A model generated the notes under the pieces. That model searched no databases. It worked only from the letters and a program-made list of their open reading frames with translations, and was not told the DNA's origin. From JAILLW01 sp045640905 (GTDB lineage Bacteria; Bacillota; Clostridia; Lachnospirales; Lachnospiraceae), in the NCBI GenBank assembly GCA_045640905.1, contig JAZUFW010000075.1, positions 1-23,907 of the forward strand: a stretch of 23,907 bases of DNA, written 5' to 3'. The translations under genes were made by a program, and so were the position numbers. Below, in pieces: positions 7,932 to 16,703 of the stretch. How positions within the stretch are numbered: the stretch's first letter is position 1; the number at the start of each line of letters is the position of its first letter.

Positions 7932-9026
7932 TTATTTTCTGCCTCTTTTCGTATAAATAACAGCAATAGCCAAAACGATAATGATGCCGACCGTCACCGC
8001 AATCCGTCCTTGGATAGTCGGGCCGTCTCCTCCCGATGCGAGGTTAAAGATATGACACAGAGCCGCACCCGCAATATATCCCAAAATTGTGACAGCGCTG
8101 TCACAATTTCCTTCACCCGACAAAATAATCTGTCGAAGCGGACATCCTCCCAAAAGGATAGAGCCGAATCCTACCAGATACATTCCCAGCGCATTCCACA
8201 AATAGTTCGTGTGAGCCAGAGACTGTCCTTCAAACGAAACCATTACATAGGGAACATCTGTCACCATGGTGAGAATTATATTGGTAAGTAACGTTCCCGC
8301 AAATACTCCGATAAATCCAAGAATTAATTTATAGTCTTTAAACAACGCTATATCACGTATTCCGCCTGCCAGGCACAATCTCATTCTTTGAAACATAATT
8401 CCCAAAACGATTCCGGCAATCAAGCTCACAAAAATCGGCGCATGCATGCTTCCCGGGCCTTCGGTACTTTGATTAAAAAGTGACGGCACTGTCAAAAACA
8501 GAACAAATATCACCGCAAATATACCCGGTGTCAAATACCCCCAGGCTTTGTTAATCTTTTTGTTACGTCCGAGGGAAAATCCTTTGTTCAAAAATACAAC
8601 TCCTGTAAGAATACCCGGAATAAATCCCACAAGCCCCATCAGGGCATTTAAGTCTCCGCCTGCCAGGCGCAGAATCATTCGAAGCGGACATCCCATGAAC
8701 ATTAAGCAACCCGTCATGACCAGCATGCCGAGGACAAATCTGATTACCGTGTTGCTGCCCGCTACGGCTTTATGCTCTCTGGCAATCGTCGATATTGCAA
8801 AGCTTCCCAAAATAAGTCCAACGATTTCCGGACGAACATATGCAAGTTTACCTGCCTCATGCAAATGTAAAGCACCTGCGGTATCTCTTATAAAGCACGC
8901 TATGCAAAACCCCATATTCTTGGGATTGCCCCACAGTGAAAGTAGAGCAAACAAGATTCCCGCAAGCAATCCGCCGAGGCACATTTTTACATATTCATTT
9001 TTCAAAAAACAGTTCTTCGAGCTCAA
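7932..9026 (-). CDS. yedE: YedE-family membrane transporter, putative selenium importer
   Basis: Polytopic inner-membrane protein of 364 aa with about ten hydrophobic segments, family YeeE/YedE (sulfur and selenium transport). Two internally related halves each carry a GCPLR motif (MGCPLRMILRLAGGD and GGCPLRQIILSGEG) and there is an RLCLAGGIRD segment between them. Cys residues in such motifs line the pathway in YeeE-type thiosulfate transporters. The longest supported start is TTG 9026, overlapping the rsgA TGA by 4 nt, with GGGAG 9 nt upstream; an ATG 14 codons later is possible but would remove the segment next to the first helix. The context (tusA-like, DUF3343, desulfurase-like, Sec enzyme, selAB) points to uptake of a selenium species; the transported form is unknown. 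Confidence 0.9.
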   Translation of the reverse strand: MSSKNCFLKNEYVKMCLGGLLAGILFALLSLWGNPKNMGFCIACFIRDTAGALHLHEAGKLAYVRPEIVGLILGSFAISTIAREHKAVAGSNTVIRFVLGMLVMTGCLMFMGCPLRMILRLAGGDLNALMGLVGFIPGILTGVVFLNKGFSLGRNKKINKAWGYLTPGIFAVIFVLFLTVPSLFNQSTEGPGSMHAPIFVSLIAGIVLGIMFQRMRLCLAGGIRDIALFKDYKLILGFIGVFAGTLLTNIILTMVTDVPYVMVSFEGQSLAHTNYLWNALGMYLVGFGSILLGGCPLRQIILSGEGNCDSAVTILGYIAGAALCHIFNLASGGDGPTIQGRIAVTVGIIIVLAIAVIYTKRGRK

Positions 9027-9898
9027 TACTTCTTACTCCCTTTCAGTTCATTATATAAAACGCAATAATTATCATACCTTATTTTACTGATACGGCCTTC
9101 GGAAACGGCATTCTTAATTCCGCATACAGGTTCGCTTATATGTGAGCACCCGCCGAAATAACATTCCGATTCATACTCGGTAAATTCAGGATAATGCTTC
9201 CAGAGTTCTTCCTTGGGAATATCAGTCAGATAAAGTGACGTAAATCCCGGGGTATCAATAATAAACGTGTCCTCATTTACCGCAAATATTTCGGCATGAC
9301 GAGTTGTATGTTTACCTCTTTCGATTTTCTTTGAAATCTCATTCGTTGCCATATTGGCATCAGGATAGATTGCATTCACTATCGTAGATTTCCCGACTCC
9401 GGAAGGTCCTGCGACAACTGTGGTTTTCCCCTTCAATTCCCGCATTATTTCATCTATTCCTTCATCAAATCGTCCGCTTACGAATAAACATCTGCAACCG
9501 CACCCTTCGTAGGAATTCCTGAGTTCCTCAATATCCTTTTCATCCGCAATATCTTTTTTGTTAAAGCAGATTACGGTAGGAATATTCTGTTGCTGCATGG
9601 TTATTAGGAATCTATCGAGCAGATTGTAATTCGGTTCAGGTTTAGTAATTGCAAAAATAATAAGCGCCTGATCCACGTTGGCGCTCGACGGACGAATCAA
9701 TTGATTTTTGCGCGGCAAAATACCCGTAATATTGCCGAGTCGTTCTTCCTCTGACAGAATCGTAAGTTCGACATTATCTCCGACCAACGGTTTAATGTTT
9801 AATGCACGAAAAACGCCCTTAGCCTTACATTCGATAAGACCAAGGGACGTATGTACATAATAAAAACCGGCGATACCTTTAACGATTTTTCCTACCAT
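9023..9898 (-). CDS. rsgA: Ribosome small subunit-dependent GTPase A
   Basis: Circularly permuted GTPase (YloQ/RsgA), 291 aa, a late 30S assembly checkpoint factor. An N-terminal OB fold (about residues 1-70) is followed by the permuted G domain: NKKD (G4), then GPSGVGKST (G1) and DTPGF (G3). The C-terminal zinc module reads CYFGGCSHISEPVC. ATG 9898 lies 5 nt after the pknB stop, the standard prpC-pknB-rsgA order in Firmicutes. In many relatives rpe and a thiamine pyrophosphokinase gene come next; here yedE overlaps the stop instead. Confidence 0.96.
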   Translation of the reverse strand: MVGKIVKGIAGFYYVHTSLGLIECKAKGVFRALNIKPLVGDNVELTILSEEERLGNITGILPRKNQLIRPSSANVDQALIIFAITKPEPNYNLLDRFLITMQQQNIPTVICFNKKDIADEKDIEELRNSYEGCGCRCLFVSGRFDEGIDEIMRELKGKTTVVAGPSGVGKSTIVNAIYPDANMATNEISKKIERGKHTTRHAEIFAVNEDTFIIDTPGFTSLYLTDIPKEELWKHYPEFTEYESECYFGGCSHISEPVCGIKNAVSEGRISKIRYDNYCVLYNELKGSKKY

Positions 9899-9903
9899 AT
9901 TAT

Positions 9904-12210
9904 TTATTCTGCCACAAACGTAACGGGACGTGTGATTTCTTTACTTTCAGTGCTGCCTTCTACAGTAGTAACCGTGCCGTCGTCATTTGTCACGCTCAGT
10001 GATTCTCCGACATTAACATACTGGAACAGTAATACTCCGTTGGCTGATTTGATTCCCGTAATGTTCTGTTCGGGCATCGGGAATGAGGATGTCTGTGTGC
10101 TTAAAAGCAATGTTCCGTCATCAGCAAAAAGCGATACGGAAACCAAAGTTCCCGACCTGTAATTCGGGTCCTCAGTCATCGTCGGAGCCGTTATCGAATC
10201 GGTAAACTTGTATGTAGACATTATAGGACCTATCGATACCGACAAATCAATTTTGGTTCCGGCATCAACATATGTACCGGAAGGTACAGATTGATTACAT
10301 ACCAATCCTTCAAGTTCCGGATCTTCATTATTAACTTCCGTTACATTTCCGGCTTCAAGACCGTTTTCCGTCAATACGATAATCGCAGTCTCTTCATCCA
10401 ATTTTGTAAGGTCGGGAACCATTACTTTTGTGGTTTCGGGGCCTTTACTGATATATATTGTTACGGACGTACCTGCCGGTGCCTTGGCATTTCCGTCAGG
10501 TGATTGCTTGAAGATATTTCCGGCCTGAATATAATCATCAAAGTCTTCCGTCTTGCTTATCGAAAATCCCTTATTTACAAGGGTTGATACAGCCTCTGCT
10601 TCCGTCATTCCGACTACATCGGGAACCTCCACTCCCGTTTCGCCTGCGCTGACCGTCAAAATAACGTTCGTTCCTTCGGGAACAATTTCACCCGGGTCAA
10701 CCGAGCAGGCCATAACCGTTCCTTCAGCATATTCCGAGCTTTCTTCATACTCTATTTCCGGAGTCAGCCCTACTTCGATCAAAGCTTTCTTAACTTCATC
10801 GGCATTTGCTCCAACGACTTCTATCATCTTTACCATCGAAGCCGAAGCATTCGTATCCGTATCTTCCGTTTCATTCTTTTCAAACAATCCCAAAGTTCTT
10901 GCTACAAAGAACAAAACAATCAAGCCGACCAATATTGCTGCAGCAATGGCCAAAATGGTAGTAATCTTTTCCATTTTGGGATCCTTGCCGTCATCATAGT
11001 CATCGTAATAATCATCATAGTATCCGTCATCATAACGATTATCATAATTCTCATCATAATTTTCGTCATAATTCGCATCATACTGTTCATCGTAACTGCC
11101 GTCATAGGCTTCATCGTAGTTTTCATCGTAATAATCGTATTCATCATACTGATTATCATTCGTGTAGTTATCTTTTTTATTCTTAACGACAGCCTTCTTT
11201 TTCTTATTTACCGCAGTCTTGGGTGCTTGCGATTTATTCTTTGGTTCTTTTTCGGAACGCAAAACAACAACCCCCTGATCGAGGCTTTGATTCTGGCGTG
11301 TTTTCTGCTTGATAACCATCAAATCATTGTCATCGACCGTCTTTGTGGCAGCTGCTTCATCCATTGTATCGAGCTTAACAAAATCATCATCCGGATTCAT
11401 AAGAGCATGCTTCAAATCCTTAATCAGATCAGCCATGCACTGATATCTGCGGTCAGGTGATTTCTGACAACATTTATATACTATCTGTTCGGCGCACAGA
11501 GGTATCTCACTGACGAAATCTCTGGGCGAAGGAATAGGCTCCTGAATATGCTTGATTGCTATCGCTACGGTCGTTTCTCCGTTAAAAGGAACTCGTCCCG
11601 TAAGCATTTCAAAAAGAGTAATTCCCAGCGAATAAATATCGGATTTTTCGTCGGAATATCCGCCGCGAGCCTGTTCGGGTGACGTATAATGCACCGAACC
11701 CATTACATTTGAAGTGATGGTGTTGCTGGTAGCCGCCTTTGCAATTCCGAAATCCGTTACCTTAACTTTGCCTTCCTTTGAAATAATAATATTCTGAGGC
11801 TTAATGTCCCTGTGAATAATATGATTGTTATGTGCCGATTCAATACCCATACATACCTGTATGGCAATACTTATGGCCTCTTTAACGGACAATCTGGCCT
11901 TCTTTTCGATATACTTTTTAAGCGTGATTCCCTCAACCAGTTCCATCACGATAAAGTATATGCCCTCTTCCTGGCCTACATCATAAACGTTAACGATATT
12001 CGGATGCATAAGTCCCGCTGCCGCCTGTGCCTCTACTCTGAATTTCGACACAAAATTGGCGTTTTCGGAAAACTCCTGTTTCAACACCTTTACCGCTACG
12101 AATCTGTTAAGTTTATGGTCCTTTGCTTTGTAAACGTCAGACATGCCACCGGTGCCGATTTTTTCAAGTATTTCGTATCGTTCACCTATCAACATTCCTA
12201 TCTTAATCAT
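9904..12210 (-). CDS. pknB: PASTA-domain Ser/Thr protein kinase (PknB/PrkC family)
   Basis: Membrane-bound kinase of 768 aa that senses muropeptides or lipid II and controls cell-wall growth. The kinase domain is at about residues 10-275, with GTGGMSDVY (P-loop), catalytic Lys41 (VAVKVLK), HRDIKPQN (Asp135) and DFG (Asp153). A basic Lys-rich stretch and a long Tyr/Asp-rich low-complexity linker follow, then one transmembrane helix (TTILAIAAAILVGLIVLFF). Three extracellular PASTA repeats follow, the second and third beginning VEVPDVVG and VMVPDLTK, and a further C-terminal domain of about 120 residues. ATG 12210 has AGGTGA 6 nt upstream. Its phosphatase is encoded 17 nt upstream. The Tyr/Asp linker is not a usual part of the family. 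Confidence 0.96.
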   Translation of the reverse strand: MIKIGMLIGERYEILEKIGTGGMSDVYKAKDHKLNRFVAVKVLKQEFSENANFVSKFRVEAQAAAGLMHPNIVNVYDVGQEEGIYFIVMELVEGITLKKYIEKKARLSVKEAISIAIQVCMGIESAHNNHIIHRDIKPQNIIISKEGKVKVTDFGIAKAATSNTITSNVMGSVHYTSPEQARGGYSDEKSDIYSLGITLFEMLTGRVPFNGETTVAIAIKHIQEPIPSPRDFVSEIPLCAEQIVYKCCQKSPDRRYQCMADLIKDLKHALMNPDDDFVKLDTMDEAAATKTVDDNDLMVIKQKTRQNQSLDQGVVVLRSEKEPKNKSQAPKTAVNKKKKAVVKNKKDNYTNDNQYDEYDYYDENYDEAYDGSYDEQYDANYDENYDENYDNRYDDGYYDDYYDDYDDGKDPKMEKITTILAIAAAILVGLIVLFFVARTLGLFEKNETEDTDTNASASMVKMIEVVGANADEVKKALIEVGLTPEIEYEESSEYAEGTVMACSVDPGEIVPEGTNVILTVSAGETGVEVPDVVGMTEAEAVSTLVNKGFSISKTEDFDDYIQAGNIFKQSPDGNAKAPAGTSVTIYISKGPETTKVMVPDLTKLDEETAIIVLTENGLEAGNVTEVNNEDPELEGLVCNQSVPSGTYVDAGTKIDLSVSIGPIMSTYKFTDSITAPTMTEDPNYRSGTLVSVSLFADDGTLLLSTQTSSFPMPEQNITGIKSANGVLLFQYVNVGESLSVTNDDGTVTTVEGSTESKEITRPVTFVAE
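10987..11160 (-). repeat. Degenerate Tyr-Asp repeat tract in the pknB juxtamembrane linker
   Basis: The coding strand repeats units such as YDEN, YDEQ, YDAN, YDDG and YYDD, with 17 tyrosines in about 53 residues. The DNA is a run of degenerate ATAATTCTCATC-like 12-mers. It sits between the kinase domain and the membrane helix, on the cytoplasmic side. The tract is strongly acidic and follows a strongly basic KKKK-rich stretch. The DNA repetition suggests it can change length by slippage. Confidence 0.85.
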
Positions 12211-12227
12211 AAATTCACCTAAATCTT

Positions 12228-12953
12228 TTATGCAAAATCATCTGCAATAATAACTGCTATATTGTCCTTTCCTCCGTTTTCATTGGCAAGGGCAATCAGT
12301 TTTTTCACCTTGCTCTCAACAGAGGCTTTCGATTCTACTATTTTCTGAATATCTTCATCCGAAACCATATTGGTTAATCCGTCCGAACACATCAGTACCA
12401 GATCCCCGCTCTTCAATTCCTCGGTAAAGAAATCTACCTCTATGGAATCTCTGGCTCCCACGGCTCTGGTGATAATATTCTTGTCCGGATGGTTTCTGGC
12501 AGTCTCCGGCGCCATTCCTCCCATTCTGACCATTTCCTCAACCAAAGAGTGGTCTCGCGTTATCTGACGTATTCCGTCTCCCACTACATACAGTCTGCTG
12601 TCACCGACATTTGCCACCAGCAACTGGTGATCGGAAATCGTAGCCATTACTATGGTCGTGCCCATTCCGTACAAACTGATGTCTTCTTTGGCTTTCATTC
12701 GAACCAGTTCATTGGCTACCCTGATAGCTTTACCCATAATACGAAACGGCTTATCGTCAATCGCTCCCTTTATCTCCCGTACCACGGTCTCAACCGTGAA
12801 CTTGGATGCATAGTCTCCGGCGTTATGGCCCCCCATTCCATCGGCTACTATATAGAGATTATCAAGTTTTCCTACAGCTTCGTCTGTAGAAAAAACATAG
12901 TCCTGATTCAGTTTTCTCTTTCTACCGATATCGGTTGCAGAAAAAGATTGCAA
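12228..12953 (-). CDS. prpC: PP2C-family Ser/Thr phosphatase (Stp1/PrpC)
   Basis: Metal-dependent phosphatase of about 241 aa that reverses PknB phosphorylation. PP2C motifs are visible: GRKRKLNQDYV, VADGMGGHNAGDYAS, GTTIVMA, VANVGDSRLYV, QITRDHSLVEEM, LVLMCSDGLTNMV and GGKDNIAVIIAD, so the metal-binding aspartates are all present. The open frame extends upstream to 13034 inside rlmN, but the real start is probably the TTG at 12953, 6 nt after a GGAGG site; this gives MQSFSATDIGRKRK, a normal PP2C N-terminus. It is 25 nt from the rlmN stop and 17 nt before pknB, the conserved pairing. Confidence 0.95.
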   Translation of the reverse strand: MQSFSATDIGRKRKLNQDYVFSTDEAVGKLDNLYIVADGMGGHNAGDYASKFTVETVVREIKGAIDDKPFRIMGKAIRVANELVRMKAKEDISLYGMGTTIVMATISDHQLLVANVGDSRLYVVGDGIRQITRDHSLVEEMVRMGGMAPETARNHPDKNIITRAVGARDSIEVDFFTEELKSGDLVLMCSDGLTNMVSDEDIQKIVESKASVESKVKKLIALANENGGKDNIAVIIADDFA

Positions 12954-12978
12954 AGTAATACCTCCAAATGATAGGCAT

Positions 12979-14016
12979 TCAAATAGCGCCTTGGGTAGTA
13001 TGCTTCCTTCGAAGCTGCCCGCAAGCGCCGTCAATATCCGAGCCTAATTCTCTTCTTATAGTAACATTTATCCCATTTTTTTCAAGTTTATTTTTGAAGG
13101 CCAAAACCGCCTCCTTGGTACTTCTTTTATAGTCACGCTCTTTAATCGGGTTGACCGGAATCAGATTAAAATGGCAGTTCATGTTTCGTGTCAGGCGCAC
13201 CAAATTCTCGGCATCTTCCGAAGAATCATTTACTCCCGAAACCAGCGCGTATTCAAAGCTTATTCTTCTCTTGGTTTCTTCAAAATAGTAGTTGCACACG
13301 TCCATCAGTTCCTTGATGGAATATTTATTGGCGATAGGCATTATGCTTCGTCTTTTTTCATCCGTTGATGCATGCAAAGACAAAGCCAGCGTAATCTGAA
13401 GATGTTCATCGGCAAGTTCTCGCATCTTCGGAAGCAATCCGCATGTTGAAACAGTGATATTTCTCTGTGAAATATTTAATCCGTTTTCATCTGTTAGAAG
13501 TTCAATAAATTTTAGTAAGTTATCGTAATTATCGAGGGGCTCTCCCGTCCCCATTACTACCACATTCGATATTCTCGTATCGGTATCCTTGGTGATTGCG
13601 TAAATCTGGTCAAGCATCTCCGAAGGTGTCAGATTTCTCTCTTTTCCGTCAAGCGTGGAGGCGCAGAATTTGCACCCCATGGCACATCCTACCTGACTTG
13701 AAATACATACGGAATTTCCGTGTTTATACTGCATATAAACGGATTCCACACAATTATTGTCGGAAAGTTCAAAAAGATACTTCTTTGTCCCGTCCAACTT
13801 GGATTGCTGAATTGTTACGGGCTTAAGGCACGTCAAAAAATAGTTTTCCTTAAGCGTCGAAATAAGTTGCTTCGGAACGTTGGTCATGTCGTCAAAAGAC
13901 CGGGCACATTTTACATGCATCCAATCGTATATCTGCTTTGCCCTGAATTTGGGTTCGCCCAATGACGCTATCTCTTCCGTCAGTTCCGTTAAGCTGTATG
14001 ATTTAATATCCTTCAC
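12979..14016 (-). CDS. rlmN: 23S rRNA A2503 / tRNA A37 C2-methyltransferase RlmN
   Basis: Radical-SAM methyltransferase, 345 aa. The cluster motif CAMGCKFC (Cx3Cx2C) follows VCISSQVG; GTGEPLDNYDN and the C-terminal Cys in DIDGACGQLR (the methyl-carrying residue in RlmN) are present. It methylates A2503 of 23S rRNA and A37 of certain tRNAs. The start is GTG 14016, overlapping the rsmB stop by 4 nt (GTGA), with AGAAGGT about 6 nt upstream. Nothing indicates the antibiotic-resistance homologue Cfr. Confidence 0.96.
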   Translation of the reverse strand: MKDIKSYSLTELTEEIASLGEPKFRAKQIYDWMHVKCARSFDDMTNVPKQLISTLKENYFLTCLKPVTIQQSKLDGTKKYLFELSDNNCVESVYMQYKHGNSVCISSQVGCAMGCKFCASTLDGKERNLTPSEMLDQIYAITKDTDTRISNVVVMGTGEPLDNYDNLLKFIELLTDENGLNISQRNITVSTCGLLPKMRELADEHLQITLALSLHASTDEKRRSIMPIANKYSIKELMDVCNYYFEETKRRISFEYALVSGVNDSSEDAENLVRLTRNMNCHFNLIPVNPIKERDYKRSTKEAVLAFKNKLEKNGINVTIRRELGSDIDGACGQLRRKHTTQGAI

Positions 14017-15257
14017 TTATTTACCTTCTTAAACTTTGATACAAAAAATCCGTCCGTATTATCTATACCCGGCAAAAACTGTTTCTTCATAACGAGTTCA
14101 AAGGGCAAATTATTCAAAATATATTCGACCTGATCTTCGTTCTCTTCCTTTGTAACCGTGCACGTACTGTACATAAGTATTCCGCCCGGCTTTACGTATT
14201 GCGACACATTTTCAAGAATTTTTCTTTGCAGTTTCTGAAGCGACTTAATATCTTCGGGAGTTACACGGTATCGTATATCCGGCTTTTTATTGATAACCCC
14301 CAGCCCCGAGCAGGGTAAATCAGCTATAACCACATCCATGGCACTGTCGAATTCTTTGTTATATTCACTGGCATCGCATACAAGTGTCTTTACGGAATCC
14401 GCATGACATCTGCGCAGATTATCTTCAATCAGGGCAATTTTCGAATCCGAAATATCACAGGATATAACGTCCCCGCCCAAATCATACGCATGCAGTGTCT
14501 TCCCTCCGGGTGCAGCGCACACATCCAACACTTTGTCACCGTTTTTAATGCCCGCTTCAACACAAACCGTCTGAGAACTGATATCCGCAACCGTATAATT
14601 TCCTTCCGAAAATCCGGGAAGTTCTGCCGGAGAAACACCTCTTTTCAAATAATATGCATTCGGAAAACCTGTCTCCGTAAGTTCGGCTCCTGCAGCATCC
14701 TTGCATCTTTTTCTCAATGTAATAAGGCTGGGCTCAGAGGCATATTCTATATATGCTTCCTTTGCTTTGACGCCGAATTGTTCTTCGATTTTTGAAAGAA
14801 TCCATTTAGGAATCGAATATTTTATTTCTTCATCCGATTCTTCTATGCTTTTTAGTACAGAATCTTTGTTTTTGCTTATTGAGCGAAGTACTCCGTTAAC
14901 AAATCCCGACAAATTTCGAAAGCCGCGTTTTCCGGCCAACTTTACAGCTTCGTTACACACCGCACTGTCGGGCACTTTATCCATATACAGCAATTGATAT
15001 GTACTCATTCTAAGCAATGTACGTATCAACGGTTTTTGCTTGTTCACGGGTGTTTTTGCATACAAATCGATTGCATAATCAAGCGTTATCTTCTTTTCAA
15101 CCGTACCGTCAATACACTTTTTTATGAAAGCTTTTTGAACCGGCAAAAGATAATCATACTTATCAAGGACAGTTTTCACAAACATATGTGAATACTGTCC
15201 CTTTTCAAGAATTTCCATTAAACTGTCAAGTACTGTTTCTCTTTCGTTTACTGCCAT
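14013..15257 (-). CDS. rsmB: 16S rRNA cytosine-967 C5-methyltransferase RsmB
   Basis: Protein of 414 aa. An N-terminal NusB-like helical RNA-binding domain (about residues 1-135) is followed by a SAM-dependent methyltransferase with VLDVCAAPGGKTLHA (motif I), DLPCSGLGV (motif IV) and YSTCTVTKEENEDQV (motif VI). The cysteines in DLPC and STC are the catalytic pair of the m5C family. It modifies C967 of 16S rRNA. ATG 15257 lies 13 nt after the fmt stop and its TGA overlaps the rlmN GTG, consistent with one translation-linked operon. Confidence 0.95.
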   Translation of the reverse strand: MAVNERETVLDSLMEILEKGQYSHMFVKTVLDKYDYLLPVQKAFIKKCIDGTVEKKITLDYAIDLYAKTPVNKQKPLIRTLLRMSTYQLLYMDKVPDSAVCNEAVKLAGKRGFRNLSGFVNGVLRSISKNKDSVLKSIEESDEEIKYSIPKWILSKIEEQFGVKAKEAYIEYASEPSLITLRKRCKDAAGAELTETGFPNAYYLKRGVSPAELPGFSEGNYTVADISSQTVCVEAGIKNGDKVLDVCAAPGGKTLHAYDLGGDVISCDISDSKIALIEDNLRRCHADSVKTLVCDASEYNKEFDSAMDVVIADLPCSGLGVINKKPDIRYRVTPEDIKSLQKLQRKILENVSQYVKPGGILMYSTCTVTKEENEDQVEYILNNLPFELVMKKQFLPGIDNTDGFFVSKFKKVNK

Positions 15258-15270
15258 ATCACAAACCGGA

Positions 15271-16200
15271 TTATCCCAGTATTTCTCCTTTGCTTAATGT
15301 GTATCCCAGCAGGAAATCATGAACACTCATACGTTTTTTGCCTTCGAGCTGAACCTCGGTAACCCGGAGCAATTCTTTTCCCGTTTTTACCGTAAATGAA
15401 TCCTTGGATACTTCCGTAACCGTACCGCATGAATCGTCACATTCTCCCGAAACCACCTCGGATTTCCAAATCTTAAACGTTTTATTATTCAAATAAGTAT
15501 ATGCTGAAGGCCACGAATTTAAGCCCCGGACATATCTTTCGATTTTAGCCGCGTCATCACACCAATTAATCTTACCGAGTTCCTTTGTAATCTTTCCGAC
15601 ATGTGTAGCCTCGGATTCATCCTGCTTAACTGCACTTATGGTTCCGTCCGCAATCTTTTTTACCGCATCGCATACCAAATCTGCACCCACATACATCAGC
15701 TTATCAAAAAGGCTTTCTCCCGTATCGGTCTTCTCGATATTGATTTTACTTTGAAGCAGAATATCTCCGGTATCAACACCCTCGGCCATCTGTTGAATGG
15801 TTACTCCTGTTTCGGTTTCACCGTTTAAAATGCACCACTGTATGGGTGCCGCGCCTCTGTATTTGGGCAAAAGCGAAGCATGAATATTGATACAGCCCCA
15901 TTTGGGCATTTCCAATATTTCTTTTGATAAGATTTGTCCGAAAGCAGCTACCACAAACAAATCCGCATTATACTCCCTAAGGAGCGTCACCCACTGCTCT
16001 TCACGGATTTTCACAGGCTGCATAACCGGTATGCCGTATTTCAAAGCGCACTCTTTTACGGGACTTTGGCTTAAATCCTTTCCGCGCCCCTTTACCTTGT
16101 CCGGCTGGGTTACTACGCAAACTATCTCTTCACCCATTTCAATTAATCTTTTAAGTGGCTCCACTGCAAAGTCCGGAGTTCCCATATATACTATCTTCAT
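15271..16200 (-). CDS. fmt: Methionyl-tRNA formyltransferase
   Basis: Protein of 309 aa that formylates initiator Met-tRNA with 10-formyl-THF. MKIVYMGTPDFAVEPL at the N-terminus, HASLLPKYRGAAPIQW (catalytic Asn-His-Asp region, with the CINIHASLLP segment) and GVTIQQMAEGVDTGDIL are all family signatures. The C-terminal tRNA-binding OB-like domain is present and the length is normal. The ATG follows the def stop after one base, so deformylase and formyltransferase are tightly linked. If the organism makes formate through the HDCR-type complex, formyl-THF could come from the same C1 pool, but that is inference. Confidence 0.97.
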   Translation of the reverse strand: MKIVYMGTPDFAVEPLKRLIEMGEEIVCVVTQPDKVKGRGKDLSQSPVKECALKYGIPVMQPVKIREEQWVTLLREYNADLFVVAAFGQILSKEILEMPKWGCINIHASLLPKYRGAAPIQWCILNGETETGVTIQQMAEGVDTGDILLQSKINIEKTDTGESLFDKLMYVGADLVCDAVKKIADGTISAVKQDESEATHVGKITKELGKINWCDDAAKIERYVRGLNSWPSAYTYLNNKTFKIWKSEVVSGECDDSCGTVTEVSKDSFTVKTGKELLRVTEVQLEGKKRMSVHDFLLGYTLSKGEILG

Positions 16201-16201
16201 T

Positions 16202-16690
16202 CTATTCCTCGTCCTGTTCTGCCATTAATTCCGAATTATCCAGTAAGTCGCCTTCAACCTTTTCCACATAAAGGTGTCCGTCCAAATGATCATTCTCATG
16301 CAAAATGGCGCGTGCCAGGAGTTCATCACCTTCAAGCACAAACTCTTCAAGGTTTTCATCATATGCCTTAACCTTAACATGGTTGGGTCTCGTTACCGTT
16401 CCCGTTTTTCCGGGCACCGAAAGACATCCCTCGTATCCGGTCTGTTCGCCTTCGGTTTCAAGTATTACGGGATTGATAAAAAGCATCGGATCTTCACCGG
16501 TTACATCAACCACAAAGATTCTCTTTAATATACCGACCTGAGGAGCAGCCAATCCAACTCCGTCAGCTTCATACATGGTCTCAAAAAGGTCTTCGATTAA
16601 ATCCAGTGTCCTCTTGTTTACTTCCTTTACTTCTTTACACTCTTTTCCCAAAACCGGGTCTCCGATTTCTCTGATTTTTCTGATTGCCAT
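16202..16690 (-). CDS. def: Peptide deformylase
   Basis: Metalloenzyme of about 162 aa that removes the N-formyl group from nascent proteins. The three motifs are intact: GVGLAAPQVG, EGCLSVP (metal Cys) and HENDHLDG (metal His residues and catalytic Glu). The open frame reaches upstream to 16747, overlapping priA, but ATG 16690 gives the usual start MAIRKIREIGDPVL and has AAAGGATGG upstream. It is 13 nt after the priA stop and 1 nt before the fmt ATG. Confidence 0.96.
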   Translation of the reverse strand: MAIRKIREIGDPVLGKECKEVKEVNKRTLDLIEDLFETMYEADGVGLAAPQVGILKRIFVVDVTGEDPMLFINPVILETEGEQTGYEGCLSVPGKTGTVTRPNHVKVKAYDENLEEFVLEGDELLARAILHENDHLDGHLYVEKVEGDLLDNSELMAEQDEE

Positions 16691-16703
16691 TTTTGTCCAT
16701 CCT

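Noticed and set aside
12954..13034. Longer prpC N-terminus starting inside rlmN
   Set aside because: The extra residues are the rlmN coding end read in another frame; GGAGG plus TTG at 12953 gives a normal PP2C N-terminus.
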